Assembly (NCBI GenBank): GCA_933207985.1 | Contig: OW240921.1 | Location: forward strand, 20,221,044 to 20,285,043 | DNA: 64,000 bases | Reading direction: 5' to 3' | Source of the DNA: Pelobates cultripes | Lineage: Eukaryota > Chordata > Amphibia > Anura > Pelobatidae | Shown here: piece after piece, positions 9,938-20,239 of the stretch | How positions within the stretch are numbered: the stretch's first letter is position 1 | Layout: each line of letters opens with the position of its first letter | Notes under the pieces: model-generated | Told to the model about the DNA's origin: nothing | Database searches by the model: none | Seen by the model: only the letters and a program-made list of their open reading frames with translations | Position numbers and translations under genes: made by a program

Positions 9938-12900
9938 TTATGGTTTGTCCTTTAAGAACTGTTTCCAGGGTTGCCATATTTCCGTATATCTGTGGTATTT
10001 GTCTAGTGATCCCCATCTGAGTTCTTCTAGGGCGTGGAAATATTCAATTTTTAAGTGCCATTCCTTCTTGGAAGGTGACCTCCAATTGCACACCAAACAG
10101 CATTTAGCTGCTGTCAACATAAAGTATGTGAGGGAGTGTTTAAATTTGAAGGGAATCGTTATGTTCATCACTAAATTTACTGTGTTCCATACTTCCCTTC
10201 AGAAACCTGCCACTAAATCACAGGTCCACCATATATGCTGAAATGTTCCTTTCTTCGAGGTGCATCTCCAACACTCAGATGATGTAGTTGGATCAAATCT
10301 GTTAATATCAGTTGGTGTGGTGTACCATTTTGAGACAAATTTATAATTAATTTCATGTAAAGGGATACTAGAATGTGAATGGAATATAGTTTTAAATATT
10401 GCATTCCAATCGTCTTCTACTAACTTCACTTCCACTTCACTTCCATGTTTTCCTCCCAAACTTTAGTGAAATAAGGTTGAGGCAGTTGGGCTTGTGTTTG
10501 TAAGAGTCTATAACACAGAGAAGCTGTTTTTTGTGGTGCTTTGTGTCTCATGCACAGTTCCTCGAATGTAGTCAGTTCCCTATGGGTCCAGTTTAACATA
10601 CCTTGACCCCTCAGGAAGTGTTTTAATTGTTCATACTGGAATCTCTGCATGAGTGAAGGTGTCTTTCCCTCTGTCAATTGGGTCACCGGTACTACTCCCT
10701 CTTCCCCCACCACTTCAGATAAGGTAATATGTTCAGTCTTCCTGTTACTTTTCGGTATTGTTAGCTGTAAACCCTGTTTCCCGGCTATAAAATTAGGATT
10801 GTTTGTTATTGGATAAATCGGTGACGGGGTCGGGGCTATGTTTGGCCGGTTCAGAATTTTTTTCCATAGCTTTATTGTTGGTGTCACCGTCGGATGGTTG
10901 GGGACTGACCAGTTACTGGGTGATGTTAGCATCCATGGTATTGTTTTTAATGATTCCCCTATCAGTGCTTGTTCTATTAAAATCCACAATTTAGACTTCA
11001 TCTGGTATGACCAATCGATGATGCGGTTGAGGTGTATTGCTTGATAGTATAACCAGACGTCTGGTAGGCCTATTCCCCTTTTATCTTTGGGCCTCGTAAG
11101 AATGTGGTAACGTATCCTCGGGCGTTTGTTTGCCCAAATAAATTGGATAAATAGTGTCTGTATTTTCCTAAAAAATGCTTGTGGTATTATGATCAGGAGT
11201 GTATTAAGGAGATATAGTATTCTTGGAAGTGCATTCATTTTAAGTATATTCACTCATCCAAACCAACGGAAATGTGGCTTGTTCAATCTTTCTAGGTCTG
11301 AGCTAATGGCTTCTAAAAGTTGCGGAAAGTTAGCACTGTATAATGATTTGGTATGTGGAGTCACGTTGACTCCGAAGTATTTGATAGATTTTGTCGCCCA
11401 TTGAAAGGGGTACAATGTTTGTAAGCGTGTTTTTTCCTTGTCCGGCAGTGTAAGGCTTAATACTTCGCATTTGTCCATATTTATTTTGAAGTTGGAGAGA
11501 GCGCTGTATTCCGAAAGAATACTCGTCAGAGCCGGGAGGGATGTTTGAGGATTAGTTAGGGTAAATAACAGGTCGTCTGCGAAAGCAGACACTTTATATT
11601 GTGAGTGGCCCACCTGTATCCCTTCCACAGTCGGCTGTGCTCTCACTGCGTTTAGTAGTGGCTCTAGTCCCAGGATGAAAAGGAGGGGGGACAGAGGGCA
11701 CCCCTGTCTTGTACCGTTTGTAATTGAAAAAGTGGTGGACAGTGATCCATTGATTTTCAGTCTGGCTGAAGGAAAATAATAAATCGCTTGGATCCACTGC
11801 ATCCACCTTCTCCCGAAGCCAAGGACTTCCAGCGTAGACAAGAGGAAGCTCCAGTCCACCCTGTCGAACGCTTTTTCTGAGTCTATAACTAACATGGTTG
11901 CTGGAGTTTTAAGTCCCAGGGCCTCATGTATTAAGTTAATGATTTTCATGGTATTGTCCTTGGCCTCCCGTGACGGTACGAACCCCACCTGATCTGGGTG
12001 GATTAAAGATGGTAGCAGTGGTTTCAATCTCATTGCCAACATCTTTGTAAAGATTTTTATGTCTACATTAATTAAGGAGATTGGCCTATAACTGCTACAG
12101 AGGTCTGGGTTTTTCCCCGGTTTGTGGAGAAGGGTAATATTGGCTTCTAAACTTGATTTTGGTATAGGATGTTCTAGATTTATGGAGTTAATGGCATGGA
12201 GAAGGTGTTGGCCTAGTTCTTTTGTGTAAGTCTTGTAATAGGAGGCAGAGTATCCATCAGGACCGGGGCTTTTACCTGAGGGAGTATTTTTAATTGCGTG
12301 TGTGAGTTCCGTCAATGAGAAAGGCTCGTCCAAGAACTTAGAGACAGCCTGTGGAAGTACTTGATCAAATTTATCTGCTAGATACGCCTTGATCACATCT
12401 TTATCTTGGGAGTCTTTCGTAATATTATATAAAGAGTGATAAAATTCCCTGAAGGTCTTTGCTATTTCCTCATTTGTTTGTACAATCCTGTTGTTGGTTG
12501 TTTTAATTTGTGGTATGTACGTTTTCCCTCTTTTCTGTTTCAATGCATTAGCCAGAAGTTTCCCACATCTATTTCCCTGGGCATAGAATAATTGTTTGTT
12601 CCAAATTAAGGATTTTTTTGCCTTGGTTTGTAAAAGTAAAGTCAGCTCTGATCTGAGGGATAATAGTTTCCTATAGTCCGTTTCTGACATGGTGACCTTA
12701 TGTTCCTCCTCCAAGTTTTTTATATTGTGTAAAAGCTTCTGTTGTTTCTTGATTTGTTCTTTCTTAATAAAAGAGCCCCATTTTATTAATTCCCCCCTTA
12801 CCAAGCACTTATGTGCTTCCCATTGGAGATAGGGTGTAGTGTCTTGCGTATTGTCTTGGAAGTAATTGGAAATTGTGTTCGCTATGGCTCTTTTGGCCGG

Positions 12901-13726
12901 ATGATTGTGTAGAATAGAAGTGTTTAATATCCATTGGCCTTTTCCTTGGGCCATGGATGGGATTTTTAGTGCTAACTGAACCGGAGCATGATCGGACCAA
13001 GTGATATTATTTATTGTTGCTGAGGTCACTAATGAGAGGTCCCTTTGAGTTGTAAGAAAGAGGTCAATTCTTGTGTATGTGGATGCTGATCTAGAATAAA
13101 AGGAGTAGTCCTTTGTTGTAGGGTGTAAGGCCCTCCAACAGTCTACCAGCTGGTGACCGTGAAAGAGGTGTCTCATCTGTGTTCTTGTATGGTTTAGATG
13201 TTTAGATTGTGGCGCTGTGCTGTCTTTGAGACCGTCCATAGTTATGTTAAAATCTCCCCCTATGATTAATATACCTGATGCGTGCGGTTGTACTTTGTTG
13301 ATGATCCTACGCAAGGTGTGACATTGTTTAATATTCGGTAGGTATATGTTCACAAAGGTGATGGGCTGGTTGCCTATCGAGCCTTGCAGTATGATATAGC
13401 GCCCTGAATTGTCAGTAAAATTATTTTAATAGATGAAGGGGAGCTGCGCCTTGATTAAAATTGCTACTCCCCATGATTTGCTCTGGGTGAAGTTGTTGTA
13501 GTATGCAAGAGAATAATGTTTGTTAGTTAGTTTTGGTGCTTTTGGGTCCCTAAAGTGGGGTTCTTGTACAAACTACATCAGCTTGGAGTCTATGGAATTC
13601 CCTAAGTGCCATGTTTCTCTTCTCGGGGGCATTAAGTCCCCTGACATTATAGGATACTATATTTATTGAGTCTATTGTAGTTGTCTGTTTTTTTACATGT
13701 GTCATCGTCATTCTCGTGGGGTATTT
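9938..13726 (-). pseudogene. L1 ORF2: endonuclease, reverse transcriptase, C-terminal zinc region
   Basis: The N-terminal apurinic-type endonuclease begins near 13700 with INIVSYNVRGLNAPEKR. It continues after a frame change near 13560 and a stop near 13425. GGDFN and SDHAPV blocks are visible in the long open part 13353-11254. The RT has YRPISLINVD, IDSEKAFDRVDW, TRQGCPLSP and the catalytic FADD. A TGA replaces a tryptophan at about 11254, where the frame otherwise continues to 10426. Another frame change near 10430 leads to CWRCTSKKGTFQHIWWTC, the cysteine-rich C-terminal motif, and the frame then runs on to 9938. The combined length is about 1260 codons, normal for L1. At least four disabling changes mean no active enzyme. 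Confidence 0.85.
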
Positions 13727-15148
13727 ACTATCGGTTGCGAAGTCTAGATGTATATGCTGCTGTACAAAGAACAATTTTAAAATAAATGAACTAAAGAATG
13801 TAATACTGATCAGAAATGAACAATGTAACTTAAAATCACAAGTGTGAAGTCTGGGTTCAGAACTCACAAACAGGAGTTGGTGTCTTCACCAATTATCAGG
13901 GAGTTGGTACTTAATATACTCCCCTTCAGCAACAGTTACTGAATCGGGAATAAACGTCCTGTATTAAATGTTATTGGTTTTGTACCGCTCAGAACCACTA
14001 ATGGTTTGTTAGGGGTTGTATATTTGGTTTATTTTAAAGGGTGTTATCAATCGTGGCCGTTGATCGTATATGTTTAGTGATATATAGGAAACTGTCGTGG
14101 TTCCCTACAACCTCTCTTGAATTCACTTACAGGTTTTGCGCCGCCCGGTGCTAGTATTAGCCATAGTATCTAGATGGGTTTAACTCTAGAAGTGCATGTC
14201 TGGAGGCTCGACCATGTCCTTGTATCGCATTCGACTGAACTGTTATGTTAGTGTATGTGTGCAGCATGTGATTGTGCATGGGAAAACAATATTGTAAGGT
14301 ACTTGCAATAGAAATTCACATATAACAGTTCAAAACATTTCCAAAACAACATTAATCCCCCTGATAGACATTGATAAATATAAATCTCTGAGTCCGGCCC
14401 CTTTAAACCCTTTAAAGCTATAGGTTCTTGATTCCCTCAAGACACCTCAAAAAAAGGGGGGGGGGTTCGGTTCAGTTCTCATGGGGTGGATAATTGTATT
14501 AACTTTTTTTGTTTTGTTACTTCATACTAAATACTTTTGTATATATCCATTAACCCTGGTAGTTGTGGGAGGAGGAATGATGGCTACTGATGATAGGGTT
14601 TTATATAGTTTCATACTGGTTGCCATTTGGTCTAATTCCACCATGTTAGGGTTCCCTTTCCCTTTGCTTCCATCCCCGTCCCTCCTCTAGTATGCAACCG
14701 ATTTAATTACTTCCTAGCCCCCTTCAGATATCTTAAAGTATGTTATAACATGCTATTAACTAGAGTTGTTAAAGAACAACCGAATTCCACGTATATGTTA
14801 TATATACATTACATGCATCCTCCGTGTGTGTTGTCATTTCTCCTTAGGTATTTCTGGGTTTTAAAGAGTCCATGACCCCAATCAGGCCCAAAAGTTCCTT
14901 TAGTCAGACGCTTCAGACTATGCGCTATGCGAGTCCCAACAAGAGTCCCTGTAAGTTGACGGAATTATATCCTTGAATCTCGACTTCAGGGTGTTCCTTC
15001 AGGTGTCCTGAGAGGCATGTCTGGGCCAGGATGATGGCGTAAAAGGGAGTCTCTTCCCTGGCGTCCTTCTCCTCTCCGTCTGGACTCTCCATCTGGATCT
15101 TTGGGTCAAAGCCTGTGAGGATCCTTTGGACCCTGGGTCGTACCAATC

Positions 15149-15997
15149 TTATATATCCATCTGAGGGATATTGAATATTTTGAGGAAGTCGGTTACGTCC
15201 TGCACTGTTGTGATACAGCCTTGCATTCCGTGATGTGATGCTGTAAGGGAAAACGGGTATCCCCACCGATAGCAGATTTCTTTCGCCTTTAAAACCTGTG
15301 TAATGGTTCTCAGAACCCTCCTTCCCTGCAATGTTTGCCATGCCAAGTCAGGCAGTATTTGGGTTTGCGTGGAGGCTGCGTTTAGAGCAGGAGAATTCCG
15401 TGCTTGGCGCAGGATTTCTTCTTTAAGAGTGTAGTAATGTATTCTGCATACAATATCTCTTGGAGTGTCTTGAGGTAGTCCCCATGGCCTCACTGCCCTG
15501 TGAGCTCTGTCCATTAATATGGGTGTTTCTACTGGACGTTGTAATATGTTATTGAATAAAGTTTGTAGCGTCTCTCTGATATTTTCAGGGTCGCCCTGTG
15601 CCTCTGGGATGCCCCTGACACAAAGATTATTTCTTCTGCCCCTATTATCTAGGTCTTCTGTATGGCATAGTATCTGTACAATTCTGGCGTCCTGTGTATC
15701 CTGTCTCTGTTCCAGAGTATGGATCCGCAGCTGAATGTTATCTCTATCCCCTTCCAGATCTCCCACCCTCAGGCTTATTTGTCTTACCTCATTAGTAATG
15801 GCGGACAGTTTCTCATGTATAGAGGCGTCTAGCTTCGCCAGCATAGATGCTATGTCTCCTTTGGATGTTAGGTTTTGTATTATTTCCTGTATTTTGCTAT
15901 TGCCGTACGAGGTGGAGGTTTCAGAACTCGTTGGTCTGTTTGGCGGTGATGCACGTGGAGAAGATGGCAGCTCATCCGCTTCTGTCTCTGCGAGCAC
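15149..15997 (-). CDS. L1 ORF1 protein (RNA-binding chaperone)
   Basis: An open frame of 282 codons. Residues about 30-105 form a predicted coiled coil rich in heptad leucine/isoleucine (SLRVGDLEGDRDNIQLRIHT). A central RRM-like segment follows, with NNLCVRGIPEAQGDPENI. The C-terminal part contains MDRAHRAVRPWG and PRDIVCRIHYYTLKEEIL, as in the transposase_22 / L1 ORF1 family. ORF1 trimers bind L1 RNA in cytoplasmic particles. The Met at 15997 is the first in frame, and the length is close to the family norm. It is intact although ORF2 of the same copy is dead. Confidence 0.85.
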   Translation of the reverse strand: MLAETEADELPSSPRASPPNRPTSSETSTSYGNSKIQEIIQNLTSKGDIASMLAKLDASIHEKLSAITNEVRQISLRVGDLEGDRDNIQLRIHTLEQRQDTQDARIVQILCHTEDLDNRGRRNNLCVRGIPEAQGDPENIRETLQTLFNNILQRPVETPILMDRAHRAVRPWGLPQDTPRDIVCRIHYYTLKEEILRQARNSPALNAASTQTQILPDLAWQTLQGRRVLRTITQVLKAKEICYRWGYPFSLTASHHGMQGCITTVQDVTDFLKIFNIPQMDI

Positions 15998-16211
15998 CTT
16001 TACTTTATCTCAAAAGTAGCTGTCCAGATCGCCAGCTTTTTTGCTTGACGCCTGACCAGGAGTCTCATGGGCTGTATGGTGTTTCTTTTTGTTACCCATC
16101 TTATCCTCCGTTTGCAGTTTGGCGGCTGTTTAGAAGAGGCTGATCGGGAGCTCAGTTAGGTTGCGACCGCTCACATTGCCGGTCAAGCCACACCCCACAA
16201 TCCATTGATTT

Positions 16212-16874
16212 TGCCTTTTGTAAAAAAGAAGACATCAAACATCTGTTAATTGTGAGAAGACTGCCATTGCAATTCAGTGCACATCATATTGACTGAAAGT
16301 CTTGAAAAATTCCAAAACATAATGTTGACTGCAAAATTTATAGGAGAGATTTCTCTGATCCGTTAACAGCAGAATTTTATCTTTAGAAGTGTTTATAGAT
16401 GATGCTTAATAACAGTGCAGAATTTGCAGATGCTCTTAATTTAGGGATTACGCGTTGAAATAGAATTGGATCTAACAAGAAATTCAATCTCTTCCACTCT
16501 TGTTTCCAACTGTGTTCACTTACAGATATTATAGAAATTATAGAAGGGGAGGCAATGCATTAACTGTGATTTGTTAATTTACTTATATACTTTATTATTA
16601 TTTTATTATTTATATAGCGCCATCAGATTCCGTAGTGCTGTACAATGTATATATTTGCAGGGTTATTGACTAAACTGGAAAATGTGTAGAATTCACAAGG
16701 ACATTCATATTTTAGGCCAAAAACGCAATATTGGAACAATCCTTCTTCCTGCCCCTATTCCAACTATTGGTAATTTTAGCCATAAATAATCAAGTCTATG
16801 CAACTCACACTTTAGTCAGTAAACGTGTCATGGTTCTACATATTTGCCAATAAAAAAAAAACAAAGAGCTGTAC
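16212..16874. other. Intergenic stretch with a short dispersed repeat
   Basis: At about 16590-16655 the phrase TATTTATATAGCGCCATCAG with GTGCTGTACAATG is a dispersed vertebrate repeat motif. I searched the minus strand here for a last exon of the broken LU paralogue and found none. Confidence 0.4.
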
Positions 16875-17150
16875 CTTCAGCATAGAGGATCACAGAATAT
16901 GTAATGCATTTGGTTTCCAAGCCAGTACATTTCTTTATTCCAGAGGGATTACATTCATTTACATCACGGACAAAGCAAAAAGGGAATTCAAAGTAGTTTT
17001 TTGTCCGGTTTCTCTGGGGAACTTTGACGCAGTTGTCTGACTGGCAACACTCAATCTTAGCCGCTACATAGACGTCACCAATTGTAACACTATAGGCATA
17101 TCATTTAGGGGAAGTCCAGCGAATAACTTTGAATATACTGGGGTTCTCTC
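16875..17150 (-). pseudogene. LU-domain paralogue, broken: exons 3 and 4 fused
   Basis: Minus strand, from the acceptor AACTCAG before 17150 to the donor GTACAG at 16874, phase 1 as in the intact gene. The frame carries IECCQSDNCV (end of LU domain 1), then KKCTGLETKCITYS (domain 2), clearly homologous to exons 3-4 at 2074-3188. A TGA stands where a cysteine is expected after SPK, and another expected cysteine reads tryptophan (RWTSPK). There is no intron between the domains. No final exon was found downstream. Confidence 0.72.
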
Positions 17151-18099
17151 CTGAGTTTGTAAAAGCAACATGTATATTACATGTTTACTCAAAACCTTTT
17201 GGAGGGCGGGGGCGGGGGGGGGACTTTACTATGTAAAATGCCCTATTGGGCGCTATAGGGAAGATCTTCATACGCCCTCAAAAATGCAAACTTAAGATTT
17301 TGACACAAATAGAATCATTCATTCGGAAGCTCCGGGCACCTGCTCTGATGTCACTAGGGCCTTGCGCAGTCCAGAGTCAGAGAAGCCTTTGATTTGTCCA
17401 TTTCGCTGACTCAGATTGCATGCACACACTCTGGGACGGCGAGGGGAGGTAAGGGAGAGAGGGAGGGTAACATTCTGTCATCAAACTAATATGGTGACCA
17501 GGGGTCATGTGACCAAGTTTAGGTATGCCTTTCTTACAGGGTGATCAGCCTTACCCTTTTATATGGGAATTAGGTAATTCAATACCTTTACACATCAGGA
17601 AAGAGAGAACCACTTCCCCCTATCACCATTCTCCCTGTTCCTTCTTGGCTGTGCTACTAAGCAGACATGTGAGCAGACATGGGCTCATTTTTATCATGCT
17701 GAACTGTGAGTGGGATCTGATGACTTTATAAGGTTTAGTTGTAATTGTCATTTATTTAGATTGTGGTTGTTGTTGTTGTTTTAGTTAGTTACATTGTGTG
17801 TCATTAATTGTATGTTGTTGTTGTTGTTTTGTCTCTGAATAAATATACGGTTTAGAGTTAATTTAGACGGACCATAGTTTATATGTGTATGCATACATAA
17901 TTTATACAGTTTGGTAACACCCCCAACCAGGGGCGTTTTAGCCGCGAGGCAAACAAGGCATTTGCCTTGGGCGGCATTTTTCAGGGGGCGGCAAAAAACG
18001 CCGCCCCCAAATGCCCAGGGCAAATGCCTTGTTAGCCTTGCGGCTAACAGACATGCCGAGCGGGCAGGCGGTGTGGGGCGGGCGGCTGGTGAGGGAGCT

Positions 18100-18233
18100 C
18101 TTCCTCTAAGCTGTCCGCTCAGCTCCCTCGCGCGCCGCAGAGTGAGGCTGGGAGCCGGAAGATGACGTCATATTCCGGCTCCCAGTCTCACTCTGCGGCG
18201 TGCGAGGGAGCTGAGCGGACAGCTCAGAGGAAG
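18100..18233. repeat. Long GC-rich palindrome centred on TGACGTCA
   Basis: Arms of about 61 bases (18100-18160 and 18173-18233) are complementary with a few mismatches. The 12-base centre contains TGACGTCA at 18163-18170, the consensus cAMP-response element. Confidence 0.75.
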
Positions 18234-18363
18234 TGCCACCAGCCGCCCGCCCGCCCAGCCCAGCGCCGCCCGCAGCCACTGGACCACCAGGGAGATAGAG
18301 AACCCCCACACTCCCCCCCAGCATTCCCAAAAGTAAGGGGGGGGAGGGTAAATAAAAAAAAAA

Positions 18364-18367
18364 AGTG

Positions 18368-18409
<42 letters not shown>

Positions 18410-19110
18410 TTAGTGTGTGTGTGTCTGACTGTGTGAGTGTGTCTGCTAGTGAGTTAGTGTGTCTGTTAGTGCGTGTCTGACTGTGTGTGTCTGTTAGTGT
18501 GTATGTGTGTGTCTGACTGTGTGTGTCTGTTAGTGTGTATGTGTGTGTCTGTCAGTGTGTGTGTGTGTCTGTTAGTGTGTGTGTGTGTGTGTCTGACAGT
18601 TTGTGTCTGTTAGTGTGTATGTGTGTGTCTGACTGTGTGTGTGTGTCTGTTAGTGTGTGTCTGACTGTGTGTCTGTTAGTGTGTGTGTCTGTTGGTGTGT
18701 GTGTCTGTTAGTGTGTGTGTGTGTGTGTGTGTCTGTTAGTGTATGTGTGTCTGACAGTTTGTGTCTGTTAGTGTGTGTGTGTCTGACTGTGTGTATGTGT
18801 GTCTGTGTGTGTGTGTCTGTTAGTGTGTGTGTGTGTGTCTGTTAGTGTGTGTGTCTGTTGGTGTGTGTGTGTGTCTGTTAGAGTGTGTGTGTCTGTTAGA
18901 GTGAGTGTGTGTGTGTCTGTTAGAGTGAGTGTGTGTGTGTATGTTAGTGAGTGTGTGTGTTTCTGTTAGTGTGTGTGTGTCTGTTAGAGTGAGTGTGTGT
19001 GTGTGTGTCTGTTAGAGTGAGTGAGTGTGTGTGTGTCTGTTAGTGAGTGTGTGTGTCTGTTAGTGAGTGTGTGTGTGTCTGTTAGCGTGTGTATGCGTAT
19101 CTGTCAATGA
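18364..19110. repeat. TG minisatellite with GTCTGTTAGTG words
   Basis: About 750 bases of TG runs interspersed with GTCTGTTAGTG and GTCTGACTGTG. The cysteine/valine-rich frames here are composition artefacts. Confidence 0.85.
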
Positions 19111-19659
19111 ATGTGTGTGTGTATTTAGAAGGCAGGGCAGGGGGAAGGGTTGGGTGGGGCTGCGGCACCTGAGTTTTGTCCTGCCTAGGGCAGCACAAAA
19201 CCAGGATACACCACTGCCCACAACATGGTTTAAAAATAAATAAATGCTGAGGGTAATGAAGGGACGCGGGAGGGAGCACACTGTGGGACGGAGGTTGTAG
19301 TGGTTATAATATTTAGAGGGTTATTTTAAATATATGTATCGGATATTTTGATGAATTACACACAGTGTGGATATTTAAAAAAAAAAAGGACTGCCTACCT
19401 TCACTTCTTCACAAAACAATGTCTTTCAAAACATAGCGTATACCTAACAGACAATCCATATAATGGGAAACCAACATAACAGGAACAATTGCTAAAACAT
19501 GGTAACAAAATGATCAAAATAACTAATTGTTCTTCTCATGTGTGTATCTTATCATTTGTAATTGTAAACAAACATGAGATAATTCTCTACTGCTGATATA
19601 TTGCAAAGTTATATATTGCAAAGTTATATATAGTCTCCACAGTAAAGGAGGAGACTATA

Positions 19660-19975
19660 TTTAAAAGAAGAAAAACTACCACAACAAGAGGACATAGTCT
19701 TAAATTAGAGGGACAAAGGTTTAAAAATAATATCAGGAAGTATTACTTTACTGAGAGGGTAGTGGATGCATGGAATAGCCTTCCAGCTAAAGTGGTAGAG
19801 GTTAACACAGTAAAGGAGTTTAAGCATGCATGGGATAGGCATAAGGCTATCCTAACTATAAGATAAGGCTAGGGACTAATGAAAGTTTTTAGAAAATTGG
19901 GCAGACTAGCTGGGCCGAATGGTTTTTATCTGCCGTCACACTCTATGTTTCTATGTTTCTATGTTATTGCTAGGG
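19660..19975 (+). mobile_element. CR1/L2-type LINE 3' end
   Basis: The plus frame contains FTERVVDAWNSLP, the conserved C-terminus of CR1/L2-clade ORF2. It is followed by a short 3' UTR (GGGCCGAATGGTTTTTATCT) ending in repeated TCTATGTT units. Such short 3' tandem repeats are typical of the clade. The 5' part is missing. Confidence 0.75.
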
Positions 19976-20117
19976 AGTCTATTAATAGTATAGAAACACA
20001 TTTAACATTGCTTTTCTTATTTTTCTTAAAAAAGTGAAAAATATAATCACAGATGAAGCAGATTTTCAGGGGTGGGGGTGGGGAATTCTTCCCTCCAACC
20101 CCACCCCAATCCTACAC

Positions 20118-20236
20118 CGAATGTCACCTGAATCAGGCTACTCACGCAGCTTTTCACTGAGGCGTCACATATGACAGATTGTCCTTCACAGTTTGTTCCA
20201 TTTTGGAAGAACATGTCTCACACTTCAGGCAGGTCC
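20118..20236 (-). pseudogene. LU-domain paralogue, broken: exon 2
   Basis: The acceptor TTTTAG precedes 20236 and the donor GTGTAG is at 20117. The exon is 119 bases, against 120 in the intact gene. The first part encodes CLKCETCSS. One base further on, a different frame encodes NGTNCEGQSVICDASVKSC, which matches the intact exon cysteine for cysteine. A one-base deletion near 20195-20200 explains both. The upstream signal-peptide exon was not recognised. Confidence 0.72.
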
Positions 20237-20239
20237 CTA

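Larger units (their letters stand above)
9593..16196 (-). mobile_element. Near-full-length L1-clade LINE, antisense
   Basis: The element is flanked by a 15-bp target duplication, ACAATCCATTGATTT, at 9578-9592 and 16197-16211. On the minus strand it runs from a 5' UTR (about 16190-15998) through ORF1 (15997-15149), a roughly 1.4-kb inter-ORF segment, and ORF2 (about 13726-9938), to a 3' UTR ending in an A-rich (AAAATA-like) tail against the duplication. Both ends are therefore present and the insertion is a single event. ORF1 is open; ORF2 is broken. Confidence 0.88.
17928..19216. mobile_element. Non-autonomous hAT element in the broken LU paralogue
   Basis: Left end CAGGGGCGTTTTAGCC; right end is the complement of CAGTGGTGTATCCTGG. 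Both have a TGCCT(T/A)GGGC-type subterminal stretch. The flanking 8-mers CCCCCAAC (17920-17927) and CCCACAAC (19217-19224) differ by one base, consistent with a hAT target duplication. It has no coding capacity; a GC-rich palindrome and TG minisatellite fill it. Confidence 0.7.

Noticed and set aside
16212..16874. Last exon of the broken LU paralogue
   Set aside because: No acceptor followed by an H-G-C or similar LU ending was visible on the minus strand.
18523..18845. Cysteine/valine-rich frames, also at 34379-34901
   Set aside because: They are translations of TG/CA repeats on both strands.
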